From assembly GCA_019285715.1 (NCBI GenBank), contig CP079108.1:1131001-1195000 (forward strand): a stretch of 64,000 nucleotides of DNA, in the 5' to 3' direction. The translations under genes and the position numbers were made by a program. This stretch comes from Sphingosinicellaceae bacterium (GTDB taxonomy: Bacteria > Pseudomonadota > Alphaproteobacteria > Sphingomonadales > Sphingomonadaceae). This document shows positions 17,612-26,098 of this stretch, piece after piece. Below the pieces are notes generated by a model. It was given only the letters and a program-made list of their open reading frames with translations, did no database searches and was not told the DNA's origin. Within the stretch, counting starts at the first letter, position 1. Every line of letters begins with the position of its first letter.

Positions 17612-18415
17612 ATGGAATTCTGGAACACGACAACGGACGAGCGCGGGATTGTCCTTGCACGTTACCGCAATCCGCCAATGAATTATTTCTGCGCGGGCGG
17701 TGCTGCAGAATTGCTGGAGCTGATCGACGGGTGGAAAAGCCCGCAGGTCCGGGCCGTCATACTGACCGGCACCGGCGACAAGTTTCTCACCCATTATTCG
17801 GTCGAGGAACTTGCCGCGCTGAGTGCCGACACCGCTGAACTGACGCGTATCGGAACAGCGTTGAGCGACGGCCACCATGACATGCTCAGGGCGATGCAAT
17901 CTCTCCCCAAGCCCATCATCGCGGCAATCAGTGGCGATTGTATGGGTGGTGGCCTGGAACTGGCGCTGTGGTGTGACCTACGTGTCGCACAAGCCGGAGA
18001 CTACCGGATCGGACTACCAGAGGTCCTTATGGGAATTTTGCCGGGAGGCAGCGGGACCCAGATGGTCTCGCGCATGCTTGGCGCGGCGGCGGCGATCCGC
18101 CTGGTCTTGCTGGGCGAGCTCTTCACGCCGGAACAAGCAGTCGCCGCCGGGCTCGTTCATTTCGTCGCCGACGACTGCGTTGAAAAGGCGATGGATATTG
18201 CTGAATTTCTTTGTAGCAAGAACCCTGCGGCGATCGCACAGATCAAGGACGCGATCCACATCGGTGCCCACTTGCCGTTGAAAGACGGCTTGGCTCGTGA
18301 AGCGACTGCTTTCGTTGCTGTGATGAAGTCTCCGCAGGCTTCGCAGATCATGAACACGTACCTTGCGGTAGAGTTCGATAAACGCCGCGGCTGGCTTGAT
18401 GAGCAGAAATTGTGA
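17612..18415 (+). CDS. Enoyl-CoA hydratase/isomerase family protein
   Basis: A 267-residue crotonase-fold enzyme. The oxyanion-hole segments are present (VILTGTGDKF; AAISGDCMGGGLELALWCDLRVA), as is GLPEVLMGILPGGSGTQ, with acidic residues at both positions that carry the catalytic glutamates in hydratases. The ATG at 17612 follows AAGGG at good spacing; a GTG nine bases earlier is possible. The C-terminal third (KNPAAIAQIKDAIH) fits the trimerisation domain. It acts on acyl-CoA thioesters in beta-oxidation-like steps, which fits downstream of the acyl-CoA ligase in the adjacent module, although it is transcribed in the opposite direction. Confidence 0.88.
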   Translation: MEFWNTTTDERGIVLARYRNPPMNYFCAGGAAELLELIDGWKSPQVRAVILTGTGDKFLTHYSVEELAALSADTAELTRIGTALSDGHHDMLRAMQSLPKPIIAAISGDCMGGGLELALWCDLRVAQAGDYRIGLPEVLMGILPGGSGTQMVSRMLGAAAAIRLVLLGELFTPEQAVAAGLVHFVADDCVEKAMDIAEFLCSKNPAAIAQIKDAIHIGAHLPLKDGLAREATAFVAVMKSPQASQIMNTYLAVEFDKRRGWLDEQKL

Positions 18416-18778
18416 CGCAAGTCTCCCCTCGGTGCTTCACCTTTGCCTGAACTGTGATTGTAAATTGAGAGGCGTGCCGACCCTACGCAAAGCGGGATCA
18501 CCACAATTGCCAACCTCTAAGCCAAGCTATGTTCGCGACAGCGATACGAAAAAATGGCAGCCCGATGCGCTTCTCGATAGTCTGAGGCAAGTGAGCGCGT
18601 AGGGAAAATGCGCACGGTTGGCACGAGGCGACCTACGCTTGAGGGCATCGGTGGGTCGAGGTTTCGAGCTAGAATTCTGCATATCGCGCAGACTCATCAC
18701 GGACCAACATTGTTCAGGCACTTGAAGAACGCAAATCGCCGGCGCGACCGAATCCGACCGCGCCGCCTACGTGCCGGC
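18416..18778. other. Intergenic, no gene seen
   Basis: About 360 bases between two convergent genes, with lower G+C than the surroundings. Short frames on both strands show no domain and no ribosome-binding site. It may be eroded sequence. Confidence 0.4.
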
Positions 18779-20548
18779 TTACGGCTCAAAGCCGCATCTT
18801 TTTGCATACTCGGCAATATCCGGACGTATTGCGACCGCGGCAGCGATGTCCGCTGACCCGCCTACCATGTTCCCTGCCCGCCGCTTGGCGATACCGCGAC
18901 CATAGAGCGACCAAGACAGGTTGGGACTGAGCGCGAGAGCGGCATCGTAGTCCGAGATTGCCTTGGCCAATTCACCCCGACGGAGTTGCACCGTACCCCG
19001 GCTGTCGAGATACGCGGCGGTGTGGGGCTGCAGGTGAAGTGCCGCATCGCAGTCATGCAGAGCCGCATCGAGATCCTTGCCGGAGAGTGCTCGTGCCCAG
19101 CACCGGCCGTTCAGCGCCGCCGGGCGCCTGACATCGACCGGGTGTAGTTTGATCCACGGGTCGAATGCAGCAACGGCGCGCTGAGGCTCGCCGGCTTCGA
19201 CAAACAGGCCGCCGAGCGGGAGACGTTCCATAGCAGAAGCCTCGGCGGCCTGGTCGGCTGCATCGAGATCGGCAAGTGCGCCACTCCGGTCGTGATCGCG
19301 CAGCTTGAACGCCGCGCGGGCGAGCAACGCCTGTAGGTCGGTCGGCTTGAGTTCGATAACCCGATCCAGGTCGGCCCGACCGGATGCGATCTTGTTCTGC
19401 CGGAAATAAGCCTCGGAACGTTGGTCCAGGTAGTGCGGCTCGGTCGGGGCCAGGGCAATGGCCTTGCTGAAATCAGCGATCGCCGTGTCGAGGTCATTGC
19501 GGGCCATCGCCACGGCTCCCTCTCGGGCATAACTCTCGGCCGGCAGCGGTGCCGACACAACGGCGGTCCCCGGCAACGGCGTCCCGGGTGGTGGAGCAGG
19601 CCCGTCTGAATGAGCCTTGATGTTGAAGATCGGGCCGCCTTCGTAGGTCAGGAACAGGCGGTGCTCCCGGTTGTCGACATAGACGCGGTGGGCAATGAAG
19701 AAGTCAGCTCCGATCAGCATGTCGATATCCCCCTCGATCGCGCCGAAGCGGATGCGGGCATGTTCGATCTTTTCGCCGTCGCCGACGGTGAAGCTTCCGA
19801 TGGGCGCGATCCAGGTACGGACTTGTTTGCGGCCAAATCCCCAAACGATGCCCCCGTCGGCAACGCCGGGATTGTCCGGCTTGATGCCAGCGCGCGCCGC
19901 AGCGGCAAGCGACAGCATCGATGTCGCAGCACCGGTATCAAAGGTTGCCCGGATAGCGGTGCCGTTGACATACACCGTACCGATGGTGTGCGGCAGTTGG
20001 GCGCTTCGCGCGCTGATCGGGATTAACGAGTAGGATCGACCGTTCGCCCAGTAGGCAAGGTTCACTTTCCCGCAGCCTGATGACTTCATGAGGCGGATCG
20101 CGCCGTGGGGCAGGTCGTACTCGACGTCGCCGATGCCGAAGACGTTTTGACCGATGACGCCGGCACCGTGGACCTCGCTCCCCCCGACGATGAACTGGAC
20201 GTGCGGAATATCGACGCCGGCAAGGGTAAACGTCTTTACGACCGCGACACTGATCGATGCGGTGCCGCTGATGCTGCGCATGGAAAGGCCTTGCGGTCCA
20301 GCGCTGGTGGACAGGTGTAACGCCTGGGCGCTGCCCGGTGAAATCACGCTGAAAAAGGCACCGCTGTCGGCTATCATGCGGGCCGGCGTCCCCTCGATCT
20401 TGACGTCAACCATCGGGCCCATCTGGTCCATCGTCACCGGTAATTCGGCGATCTTGTTCACTGAGCACGCGGCCTCGGCGCGGTTCGGACTGGACATCAC
20501 AACCAGCAGCGCAGTCGCACCAGCCAAGTGCCCAACCCCCATTTTCAT
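18779..20548 (-). CDS. Periplasmic aspartic protease-like protein with TPR domain
   Basis: A 589-residue exported protein. A signal peptide covers about 1-28 (ending AEA). Two retropepsin-like domains follow in tandem: the first has D61-S-G, the second D204-T-G (RATFDTGAATSMLS), with flap-region glycines between. The C-terminal half (about 325-585) consists of TPR repeats (for example AIADFSKAIALAPTEPHY, AISDYDAALALSPNLSW). A pair of retropepsin domains in one chain could form one active site from the two Asp residues. Natural substrates of this bacterial group are not known to me. Start choice: the ATGs at 20548 and 20542 both follow a GGGGGG; the longer frame from a TTG looks less likely. 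Confidence 0.8.
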   Translation of the reverse strand: MKMGVGHLAGATALLVVMSSPNRAEAACSVNKIAELPVTMDQMGPMVDVKIEGTPARMIADSGAFFSVISPGSAQALHLSTSAGPQGLSMRSISGTASISVAVVKTFTLAGVDIPHVQFIVGGSEVHGAGVIGQNVFGIGDVEYDLPHGAIRLMKSSGCGKVNLAYWANGRSYSLIPISARSAQLPHTIGTVYVNGTAIRATFDTGAATSMLSLAAAARAGIKPDNPGVADGGIVWGFGRKQVRTWIAPIGSFTVGDGEKIEHARIRFGAIEGDIDMLIGADFFIAHRVYVDNREHRLFLTYEGGPIFNIKAHSDGPAPPPGTPLPGTAVVSAPLPAESYAREGAVAMARNDLDTAIADFSKAIALAPTEPHYLDQRSEAYFRQNKIASGRADLDRVIELKPTDLQALLARAAFKLRDHDRSGALADLDAADQAAEASAMERLPLGGLFVEAGEPQRAVAAFDPWIKLHPVDVRRPAALNGRCWARALSGKDLDAALHDCDAALHLQPHTAAYLDSRGTVQLRRGELAKAISDYDAALALSPNLSWSLYGRGIAKRRAGNMVGGSADIAAAVAIRPDIAEYAKRCGFEP

Positions 20549-20599
20549 CCCCCCAAACGTTGCTGCAATGGTAGCCACGGAGACTCGCAACGCCAAACG

Positions 20600-20971
20600 T
20601 TAACCATGCACGGTGCCGCCTGATTGCCGGAGCCGGGCCGCTGCACCGGGCATCCGGCTACCTATGCCGTCGACACGCCCGACCCCTGCTTCCGTAGATC
20701 GCGATCCGGCGGCGTAGCAAGGAACGGCCGTGGCGATACGGCGAAGCCGGCAGTCCGCTTGTCGGCCTCGATCCGGATCCGGCGGCGGCCTTCCGTCGAA
20801 AGCGCCGGGTATTATTCGCTCGAGCGCCGCTGCGATCTCGCGCCTGACAGTCCGCTGCAGGGCATATCCCATGAACCAGCCGACAAGCGCGCCAATCAGC
20901 AGGCCGAGCTGATCGAAGTTGCCGGCGCACCAGCCGACCAACGCCCCGCGGACGATACCCCACAAGATCAT
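20600..20971 (-). CDS. Small glycine-rich membrane protein, DUF2339-like N-terminus
   Basis: The first 55 residues (MILWGIVRGALVGWCAGN, then LIGALVGWFMGYALQRTVRREIAAALERI) form two glycine-zipper membrane helices followed by a charged helix. This resembles the N-terminus of the large DUF2339 membrane proteins. The remainder is Arg/Ala-rich and has no recognisable fold, suggesting either a truncated gene that reads into another frame or a genuinely small protein. It is upstream of, and on the same strand as, the aspartic protease gene. Confidence 0.35.
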   Translation of the reverse strand: MILWGIVRGALVGWCAGNFDQLGLLIGALVGWFMGYALQRTVRREIAAALERIIPGAFDGRPPPDPDRGRQADCRLRRIATAVPCYAAGSRSTEAGVGRVDGIGSRMPGAAARLRQSGGTVHG

Positions 20972-21125
20972 GCTACGTGACGGGCCCCGACCGGAAGCCG
21001 GTCGCGCCGAATCTAGCCGCTGCGGAGTCGCACGTGAAGCGGCGGGGAAACCGCTGCGGACTGCGCGCGAAGACTTGCGTTAGTGGCGGCGCAGCACGCC
21101 GGAGGGCGCGGCCGGTTGTGGGCTG

Positions 21126-22001
21126 CTATCCCCGAAGCGCGCCCGGAGTCAGGCCGTCTTCCCGGCGCATAACAGCCGTGAGGTGACTCTGGCTTGAGAA
21201 GCCACATGCAAGCGCGATCTCGGCCAGAGCCAGCGGGCCTTCGACGATCATCCCGCGGGCATGATCAAGGCGCAGGCGAGTGAAGTATTGGTGTGGGCTC
21301 GTGCCGGAACGCCGTCGGAATGATCGCATCAACTGGCTCGACGAGAGTCCGATCAAACCGGCGACGTTTTCGAGCTTCACGCCATCGGTGAGGTTCGCGA
21401 TCATATAGTCTCGCACCTGCCGGAACTGCCGGTCCGAGAGGCCGCCGAGTTCCTTTTGGGGGCGCGCGACGCCGTACTGCCTGAGGAGGTGGATGCCGAG
21501 CAGGTTGAGCAGCGAGTCAAGTTCGAGGCTGGCCATAGTCGCACGGGAGCCCGTGCGAAGCTCGTCGCGGAGCATATTGCCAAGCAGCGTCACGCGGCGG
21601 TCGACGATCGGCAAGGCGTCCGCGATGACAATGGCGGCCGGCAAATCGAGATCGGACTGCGCGAGGCGGTCGAGCCAGGACTGGGAGAGCGAAAACGCTG
21701 CAACCTCCTTGGATTCATGCCAGCGCGACCAGAAGTCTGCTCCCGCCGGGATGATCTCACACGCACCGCTTGCCGCCGATGCGGTGCGGATCCGGGTTCC
21801 GCCTAGCCGTGACTCGCGGTTGCTGAACGGTTTGAACGACAGCAGCACGATATGGTGAGGGATCGTCTGACTGATCTCGTCGGCGTCACGCCGGTTCCAA
21901 GCCGCTGTGCCGAAATCGGAGATGACCTGTCGCCCCCAGTTTGGAACGGGCATGTCCGCAGTGGCGACATGCGGCGTTCCGGCCGGGCTGGGGTCTGACA
22001 C
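21126..22001 (-). CDS. AraC-family transcription regulator
   Basis: A 291-residue regulator. The N-terminal half resembles the AraC ligand-binding/cupin-like type (ISDFGTAAWNRRDADE, IIPAGADFWSRW). The C-terminal DNA-binding domain is complete: LENVAGLIGLSSSQLMRSFRRRSGTSPHQYFTRLRLDHARGM and IALACGFSSQSHLTAVMRR (helices given in part). A GTG at 22001 with GAGAA upstream is the best start; an ATG at 21953 is an alternative. It is divergent from the SDR gene across 109 bases, a usual layout for a regulator and its target. Confidence 0.88.
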   Translation of the reverse strand: MSDPSPAGTPHVATADMPVPNWGRQVISDFGTAAWNRRDADEISQTIPHHIVLLSFKPFSNRESRLGGTRIRTASAASGACEIIPAGADFWSRWHESKEVAAFSLSQSWLDRLAQSDLDLPAAIVIADALPIVDRRVTLLGNMLRDELRTGSRATMASLELDSLLNLLGIHLLRQYGVARPQKELGGLSDRQFRQVRDYMIANLTDGVKLENVAGLIGLSSSQLMRSFRRRSGTSPHQYFTRLRLDHARGMIVEGPLALAEIALACGFSSQSHLTAVMRREDGLTPGALRG

Positions 22002-22110
22002 GGTCGGTTCTCGATGTTGCCTGCGGATTTTCTGCCAACGATGCGCGTATCCTGAAAGCCGCGCCCACCCCCTGTCGCCTACTTCTTGGTCATCAACAAG
22101 GAGAACGGCG

Positions 22111-22884
22111 ATGACCACCAACGACTTCAGCAAGAACCTCGACGGGAAGGTCGCCGTAGTGATGGGCGCAACACGCAACCAGGGCCGCGCCTACGCCGTC
22201 ATGCTGGCGCGCAATGGCTGTCGCGGGGTGGCGGTCCATTACCATGGCGAGGGATCCCGGGGCGAGGCGGAGGAGACCGCCGCCGAGGTCGCGCATTTCG
22301 GTGCCGAGCCCTTACTGATAAGCGCGGACTTGACACAGGTCCCCGATGTCGTGGCGCTTTTTGACGCGGTGGACAGGCGGTTCGGCCGGCTCGACATCCT
22401 GATTAACACCGTCGGCAAGGTGGTGAAGAAGCCCTTCGTCGAGATCACCGAGGCCGACTTCGACCAGAGCTTCGCGATCAACGGCAAGGCGGCGTTCTTC
22501 TGCATGCAGGAGGCGGCCAAGCGGATCGAAGACAATGGTCGGATCATCAGCATCGGCACGACGCTGCAAGCGGCGACGACGGGGCTTTATTCCATCTATG
22601 CAGGGTCCAAGGCGCCACTCGAACACTTCACGCGCGCCCTGGCCAAGGAGATCGGTGACCGCGGCATTACGGTGAACACTGTCGCCCCCGGCCCGTTGAA
22701 CACATCCTTTTTCTACCCGGTTGAGACGACCGAATCGAAGGCATTTCTCTCCGGCATGAGCCCACAGAACCGACTGGGCGAGATCGACGAGATCACGCCG
22801 CTGATCGAGTTCCTGGTCGGCCCGGGTGGCAGCTGGGTGACAGCGCAGACCCTCTTCATCAACGGCGGCTTCATTGCCCGCTGA
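22111..22884 (+). CDS. Short-chain dehydrogenase/reductase
   Basis: A 257-residue NAD(P)-dependent oxidoreductase with the classical SDR architecture. The cofactor site GATRNQGRAYA is a variant of TGxxxGIG. ADLTQ marks the adenine-binding region, INTVGKV replaces NNAG, and the active site has a Ser upstream and Y-A-G-S-K. VNTVAPGPLNT and the C-terminal VTAQTLFINGGF are typical. AAGGAG sits just before the ATG. It resembles 3-oxoacyl-ACP reductase-like and glucose dehydrogenase-like SDRs; the substrate is unknown. The divergent AraC gene probably regulates it. Confidence 0.92.
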   Translation: MTTNDFSKNLDGKVAVVMGATRNQGRAYAVMLARNGCRGVAVHYHGEGSRGEAEETAAEVAHFGAEPLLISADLTQVPDVVALFDAVDRRFGRLDILINTVGKVVKKPFVEITEADFDQSFAINGKAAFFCMQEAAKRIEDNGRIISIGTTLQAATTGLYSIYAGSKAPLEHFTRALAKEIGDRGITVNTVAPGPLNTSFFYPVETTESKAFLSGMSPQNRLGEIDEITPLIEFLVGPGGSWVTAQTLFINGGFIAR

Positions 22885-22943
22885 GCCGTGTGTCGTTTGG
22901 CATGAGGTTTCCAAGCGCCTCTGAACGTCCAGGTGGACCCCGA

Positions 22944-23282
22944 TCAGCGCTGCTTCTTCGTCATGGTGGCCGTGAAGTCGGGGTCCTTCTTCGCTACCCA
23001 ATCGACGAATTTGCGTATGGCGGGGCTGGCCAGCAGACCTTCCGCATCCATCCCGTGCCGCTCGAGTTCGGAGTTCGTAAAGTTCGCTGTCACCGTCTGC
23101 TGGCAAATCGGGTGCATGGGCACCACGTCGCGACCGCCCCGACTTTTCGGCACGGGATGGTGCCAGACGATCGTTTTGCCGGTGGGCCGTCCGCAGAGCC
23201 AACAGGGCGCCGTCGCTACTGCAGCCTCATCGTCGGAATGCGGGTCTTCATACGCGCCACGTTTCGAGTGCTTGCGGGCCAT
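22944..23282 (-). CDS. HNH endonuclease domain protein
   Basis: A 112-residue small nuclease-like protein. The zinc-ribbon start CWLCGRPTG is followed by the HNH core WHHPVPKSRGGRD and a second half HPICQQTV with the expected spacing, so a metal-dependent beta-beta-alpha nuclease is likely. It begins MARKHSKRG, a basic tail suited to DNA contact. There is no phage terminase, restriction methylase or intron context around it, so the role is open; stand-alone HNH genes of this size are frequent in sphingomonad chromosomes. Confidence 0.8.
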   Translation of the reverse strand: MARKHSKRGAYEDPHSDDEAAVATAPCWLCGRPTGKTIVWHHPVPKSRGGRDVVPMHPICQQTVTANFTNSELERHGMDAEGLLASPAIRKFVDWVAKKDPDFTATMTKKQR

Positions 23283-23462
23283 ACGTCTATCCGAAGTCCG
23301 TACTCGCGCTGCCCACCGTAGGCGACGCGGCAGGCATCCCTACACCCGCAACGGGTCGATACCGAGCAGGAACGAGCGCCCAAACGTGGCAAGCAGGCTG
23401 AACAGTGCGAACGCCCACGGGCGGGTGTCGCGGATTCAGGCCGTCGGCAGGGCTCGATCCGG

Positions 23463-24410
23463 TCACCTGGCCGGCTGCTGATCGCGCCAGATCCAGCGAA
23501 GCACGTCGGGGAGGATCGCACCACCATCGGCATCCGAATGCGCGCCTTCGGTCCAGACATGGTTCACGTCGTAGCGGGGGCCTTTGCCTCCGTCCGCATC
23601 AGCATGAGCGTTCGCCCAGTCCAATGCCTTGAGCATCTGCTGGTTAGCGAGGAACCAGTTGCCGTGCTCGTTGTCCAGATCGCTACTTCCGTCCTGAAGG
23701 AAAATGCGCAACGGGCGGATCGGGCTTTTGCGGATGAGGCCGGGATAAGTGTCGCCGCCATAGGCGAGAGGCTTGCCGTTGGGCCCGAGCTTCAGGCCGA
23801 TCGAAGTGTAGCTGCCGATAAAGCTGATGACGTTTCCGAAAGCCTCCGGATGCTGCCACGCTACCGTCCATGACGCGATTGCGCCGCTTGAGGTGCCGCC
23901 GATCGCCCGCCGCCTCGGGTCGGCTGCGAACCGCCATTTCTGCGCAACCGCCGGCAGCAACTCCTCCAACGTCATGCGGGAATAGTCTTGAGAGAGCGCG
24001 TCATATTCTTCTGACCGATGGTTCGGGTTCTGCATGCCGAGATCGTCGGGATAGCGCGCCGACAGGTTGCCCGGCGTCACGAACACGCCAAGAGTCGAGG
24101 GAATGGCGCGCTGCTCGATGAGCTTGTCGAGCAGCGCCGGGACCCCCAGTGAGCCGCCCGGATTGGTTGCACGCTGACCGTCTTGAAACACCAACAAGTT
24201 GGGCGGCTGCGACGGGTCGTAGTTCGCCGGCACGTATACCCAGTAACGGCGCACAGTGCCTGGATAGATCTGCGAATTCAGTTCAAACGGTCCCTCGAGC
24301 CGCCCCCGGAGCGCCGCGGGCTGAGGCAGAACGGTGGACGGTGGCGTCGCTCGAGGCCCCTCGGCACCGGCCCCCGTCGCCAGCAGAACCGCCAGAATCA
24401 ATGCCCACAT
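23463..24410 (-). CDS. Secreted esterase, enterochelin-esterase-like
   Basis: A 315-residue alpha/beta hydrolase with signal peptide MWALILAVLLATGAGAEG. The core (RYWVYVPANYDPSQPPNLLVFQDGQ in part) and the nucleophile region AIGGTSSGAIASW (Ser in GTSSG) match the putative-esterase family that includes enterochelin esterase and feruloyl/acetylxylan-type esterases. DGSSDLDNEHGN probably carries the acidic residue, and HVWTEGAHSD the His. AGGAGAGAAG precedes the ATG at 24410; the open frame extends upstream into the antisense of the DUF6130-like remnant and is not used. It is probably periplasmic. Confidence 0.88.
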   Translation of the reverse strand: MWALILAVLLATGAGAEGPRATPPSTVLPQPAALRGRLEGPFELNSQIYPGTVRRYWVYVPANYDPSQPPNLLVFQDGQRATNPGGSLGVPALLDKLIEQRAIPSTLGVFVTPGNLSARYPDDLGMQNPNHRSEEYDALSQDYSRMTLEELLPAVAQKWRFAADPRRRAIGGTSSGAIASWTVAWQHPEAFGNVISFIGSYTSIGLKLGPNGKPLAYGGDTYPGLIRKSPIRPLRIFLQDGSSDLDNEHGNWFLANQQMLKALDWANAHADADGGKGPRYDVNHVWTEGAHSDADGGAILPDVLRWIWRDQQPAR

Positions 24411-24416
24411 CACTGC

Positions 24417-24794
24417 TTCTCTCCTTCCGAGCACGCGGCCGCAGCCATCGACAACCCGCAACCGGCACCGAGGCTGGTCGTCGACCCACCGCTGCCTGGT
24501 CCGCTGTCGTTCGGCCGAGTTGTCATCCAGTACCGCGCCGAGAACCTCTGCATTGTACCCGTGTTCGGAGCAAACGCGCTCGATCTCAGCCCGCGCATCG
24601 GTCACATCCACGTCACCGTTGATGACCTGCCATGGCACTGGGCCGACGCTAGTGGCGAGCCGCTGAGCCTCAACGGCTTTCCGCCAAGGCCGCACAAGGT
24701 GCTGATCGAGCTCGACGACGCCAACCACAAGCCGTTTACCAGCGCCGTGACCGAGTTCGTCATTCCAGCACCCGTGGCTGGCGACCATCCCTGA
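24417..24794 (+). pseudogene. DUF6130-like protein, N-terminus lost
   Basis: A plus-strand frame gives RLVVDPPLPGPLSFGRVVIQ followed by GHIHVTVDDLPWHWADASGEP and GPPR-like PHKVLIELDDANHKPFTS. This fits the small secreted proteins of the DUF6130 family from start of the mature domain to a natural stop. No signal peptide or credible start precedes it; the 5' end runs directly into the divergent esterase promoter/start. I infer a 5'-truncated gene, though an unusual upstream start overlapping the esterase cannot be excluded. Confidence 0.55.
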
Positions 24795-25146
24795 GCGAGG
24801 CAGATCGTGCAGAGCGAAGCCATCGATTAACGCGCGGACGGCTCCAGTTCGAGAACCCGCCCTCGTTTAGCGGTCGCTTTGTAACTCCGGGGCTACAATA
24901 TCGCGAGCTGAGGGTGAACCCCGACGTCGCTACACCACGCATGATTTTCCGGCACATGTTTGTATACATAGACAATCGCCTCTTAGGCCTTGGCTCAGAG
25001 GGAGATTGCGACCGAGCTCAATCCAGCCGGCAGTAAGCTTTTGTCGCTTTTCAACATCAGGGAGGACGCATCGCTTTTTTGATTGCTTCCCGGCAACGCT
25101 GTGATTATCCCTCAGAAATGTATCCAATATGTCAAACCCGTAGCCG
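24795..25146. other. Intergenic before the hydantoinase operon
   Basis: About 350 bases without a gene. It contains the TTTGTATACATA palindrome at 24959-24970 and should carry the promoter of the HMG-lyase/hyuAB operon; no tRNA or repeat is seen. Confidence 0.5.
24959..24970. promoter_or_regulatory. Candidate GntR-family operator
   Basis: TTTGTATACATA is a near-perfect palindrome centred on GTATAC. Many FCD-type GntR regulators bind sites close to TTGTATACAA (family knowledge). An FCD GntR gene lies at the other end of the same operon, so this is a plausible binding site controlling it (inference). Confidence 0.45.
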
Positions 25147-26088
25147 ATGAGCTTGCAAACGGTCGAGATCGTCGAGGTTGCTGCACGCGATGGGCTGCAG
25201 AACGAGAAGGTCGCTTTCTCAACGGCGCAGAAAATCGAGCTCATCCACCGGATGGTCGCGGCGGGAGCCCGGCGTCTCGAGGTCGCCAGCTTCGTGCGGG
25301 CCGACCGTGTGCCGCAGATGGCCGATGCCGAGGCGGTTATCTCCGGGGTGTCGCTGCTCAAGGGTGTGACGACGATCGGCCTGGTCATGAACAAGAAGGG
25401 TGCCTTCCGCGCGCTCGAGACCGATATCGGTGAAATCGGTGCGGTGTGCGTCGCGACCGATACGTTCGCGCAGCGCAACCAGGGCCAGACGTCGCGGGAA
25501 TCGGCCGAAAGTGCGGCGGAGATCATCCGTTTCGCACGCGCCGAGGGGCGACGCGCCCAAGTGACCATCGGCGCGGCCTTCGGCTGCCCGTTCGAGGGCG
25601 AAGTCGCGATCGAGCGCGTGGTCGAGATCGCGCACCTGGTCGCCGACGCCGATCCCGTCGAGATCGCGATCGCCGACACGATTGGGGTTGCCGTGCCCAC
25701 GCAGGTTTTCGAGACGGTCGCCCGCCTGCGCGCGGTACTGGGGACGATCCCGATCCGGGTCCACCTCCACAACACGCGCGGGACCGGCATCGCCAACGCC
25801 TGGGCTGCGGTCGAGGCGGGAGCGACGACGCTCGATGCCTCGGTCGGCGGTATCGGTGGTTGCCCGTTCGCGCCCAACGCGACGGGCAATATCGCGACCG
25901 AGGACCTGCTGTATATGCTCCGACGCTCCGGGATCGAGACCGGCTATGACCTCGACCGGACTCTCGACGCCTCGCGTTGGCTGGCGGGCGAGATGGGCCG
26001 CGACTTGCCGGCGCTGGTCGGTCGCGCCGGCGTATTTCCGCACGGGCTTGCCGAGCAACCCGCCCCACACCATGCAATCGCTTCGTGA
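25147..26088 (+). CDS. HMG-CoA lyase-like (HMGL) enzyme
   Basis: A 313-residue TIM-barrel enzyme of the DRE-TIM/HMGL family. The metal and substrate site starts EVAARDGLQNE, VHLHNTRGTG gives the HxH metal ligands, and GIGGCPFAPNATGN contains the lyase-type catalytic Cys loop. This combination is that of hydroxymethylglutaryl-CoA lyase rather than isopropylmalate synthase. It would cleave a 3-hydroxy-3-alkyl-glutaryl-CoA-like thioester into acetyl-CoA/acetoacetate and a smaller piece. It opens the operon, 10 bases before hyuA, and a CoA-transferase in the same operon could make its thioester substrate (inference). Confidence 0.88.
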   Translation: MSLQTVEIVEVAARDGLQNEKVAFSTAQKIELIHRMVAAGARRLEVASFVRADRVPQMADAEAVISGVSLLKGVTTIGLVMNKKGAFRALETDIGEIGAVCVATDTFAQRNQGQTSRESAESAAEIIRFARAEGRRAQVTIGAAFGCPFEGEVAIERVVEIAHLVADADPVEIAIADTIGVAVPTQVFETVARLRAVLGTIPIRVHLHNTRGTGIANAWAAVEAGATTLDASVGGIGGCPFAPNATGNIATEDLLYMLRRSGIETGYDLDRTLDASRWLAGEMGRDLPALVGRAGVFPHGLAEQPAPHHAIAS

Positions 26089-26098
26089 AGGACCGACG

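Noticed and set aside
22944-23282. HNH gene as part of a homing intron, prophage or restriction system
   Set aside because: There are no intron boundaries, phage genes or methylase nearby; it is kept as a stand-alone HNH protein.
24411-24788. N-terminal extension of the secreted esterase
   Set aside because: A good ribosome-binding site and a signal peptide place the start at 24410; the extension is antisense to the DUF6130-like remnant.
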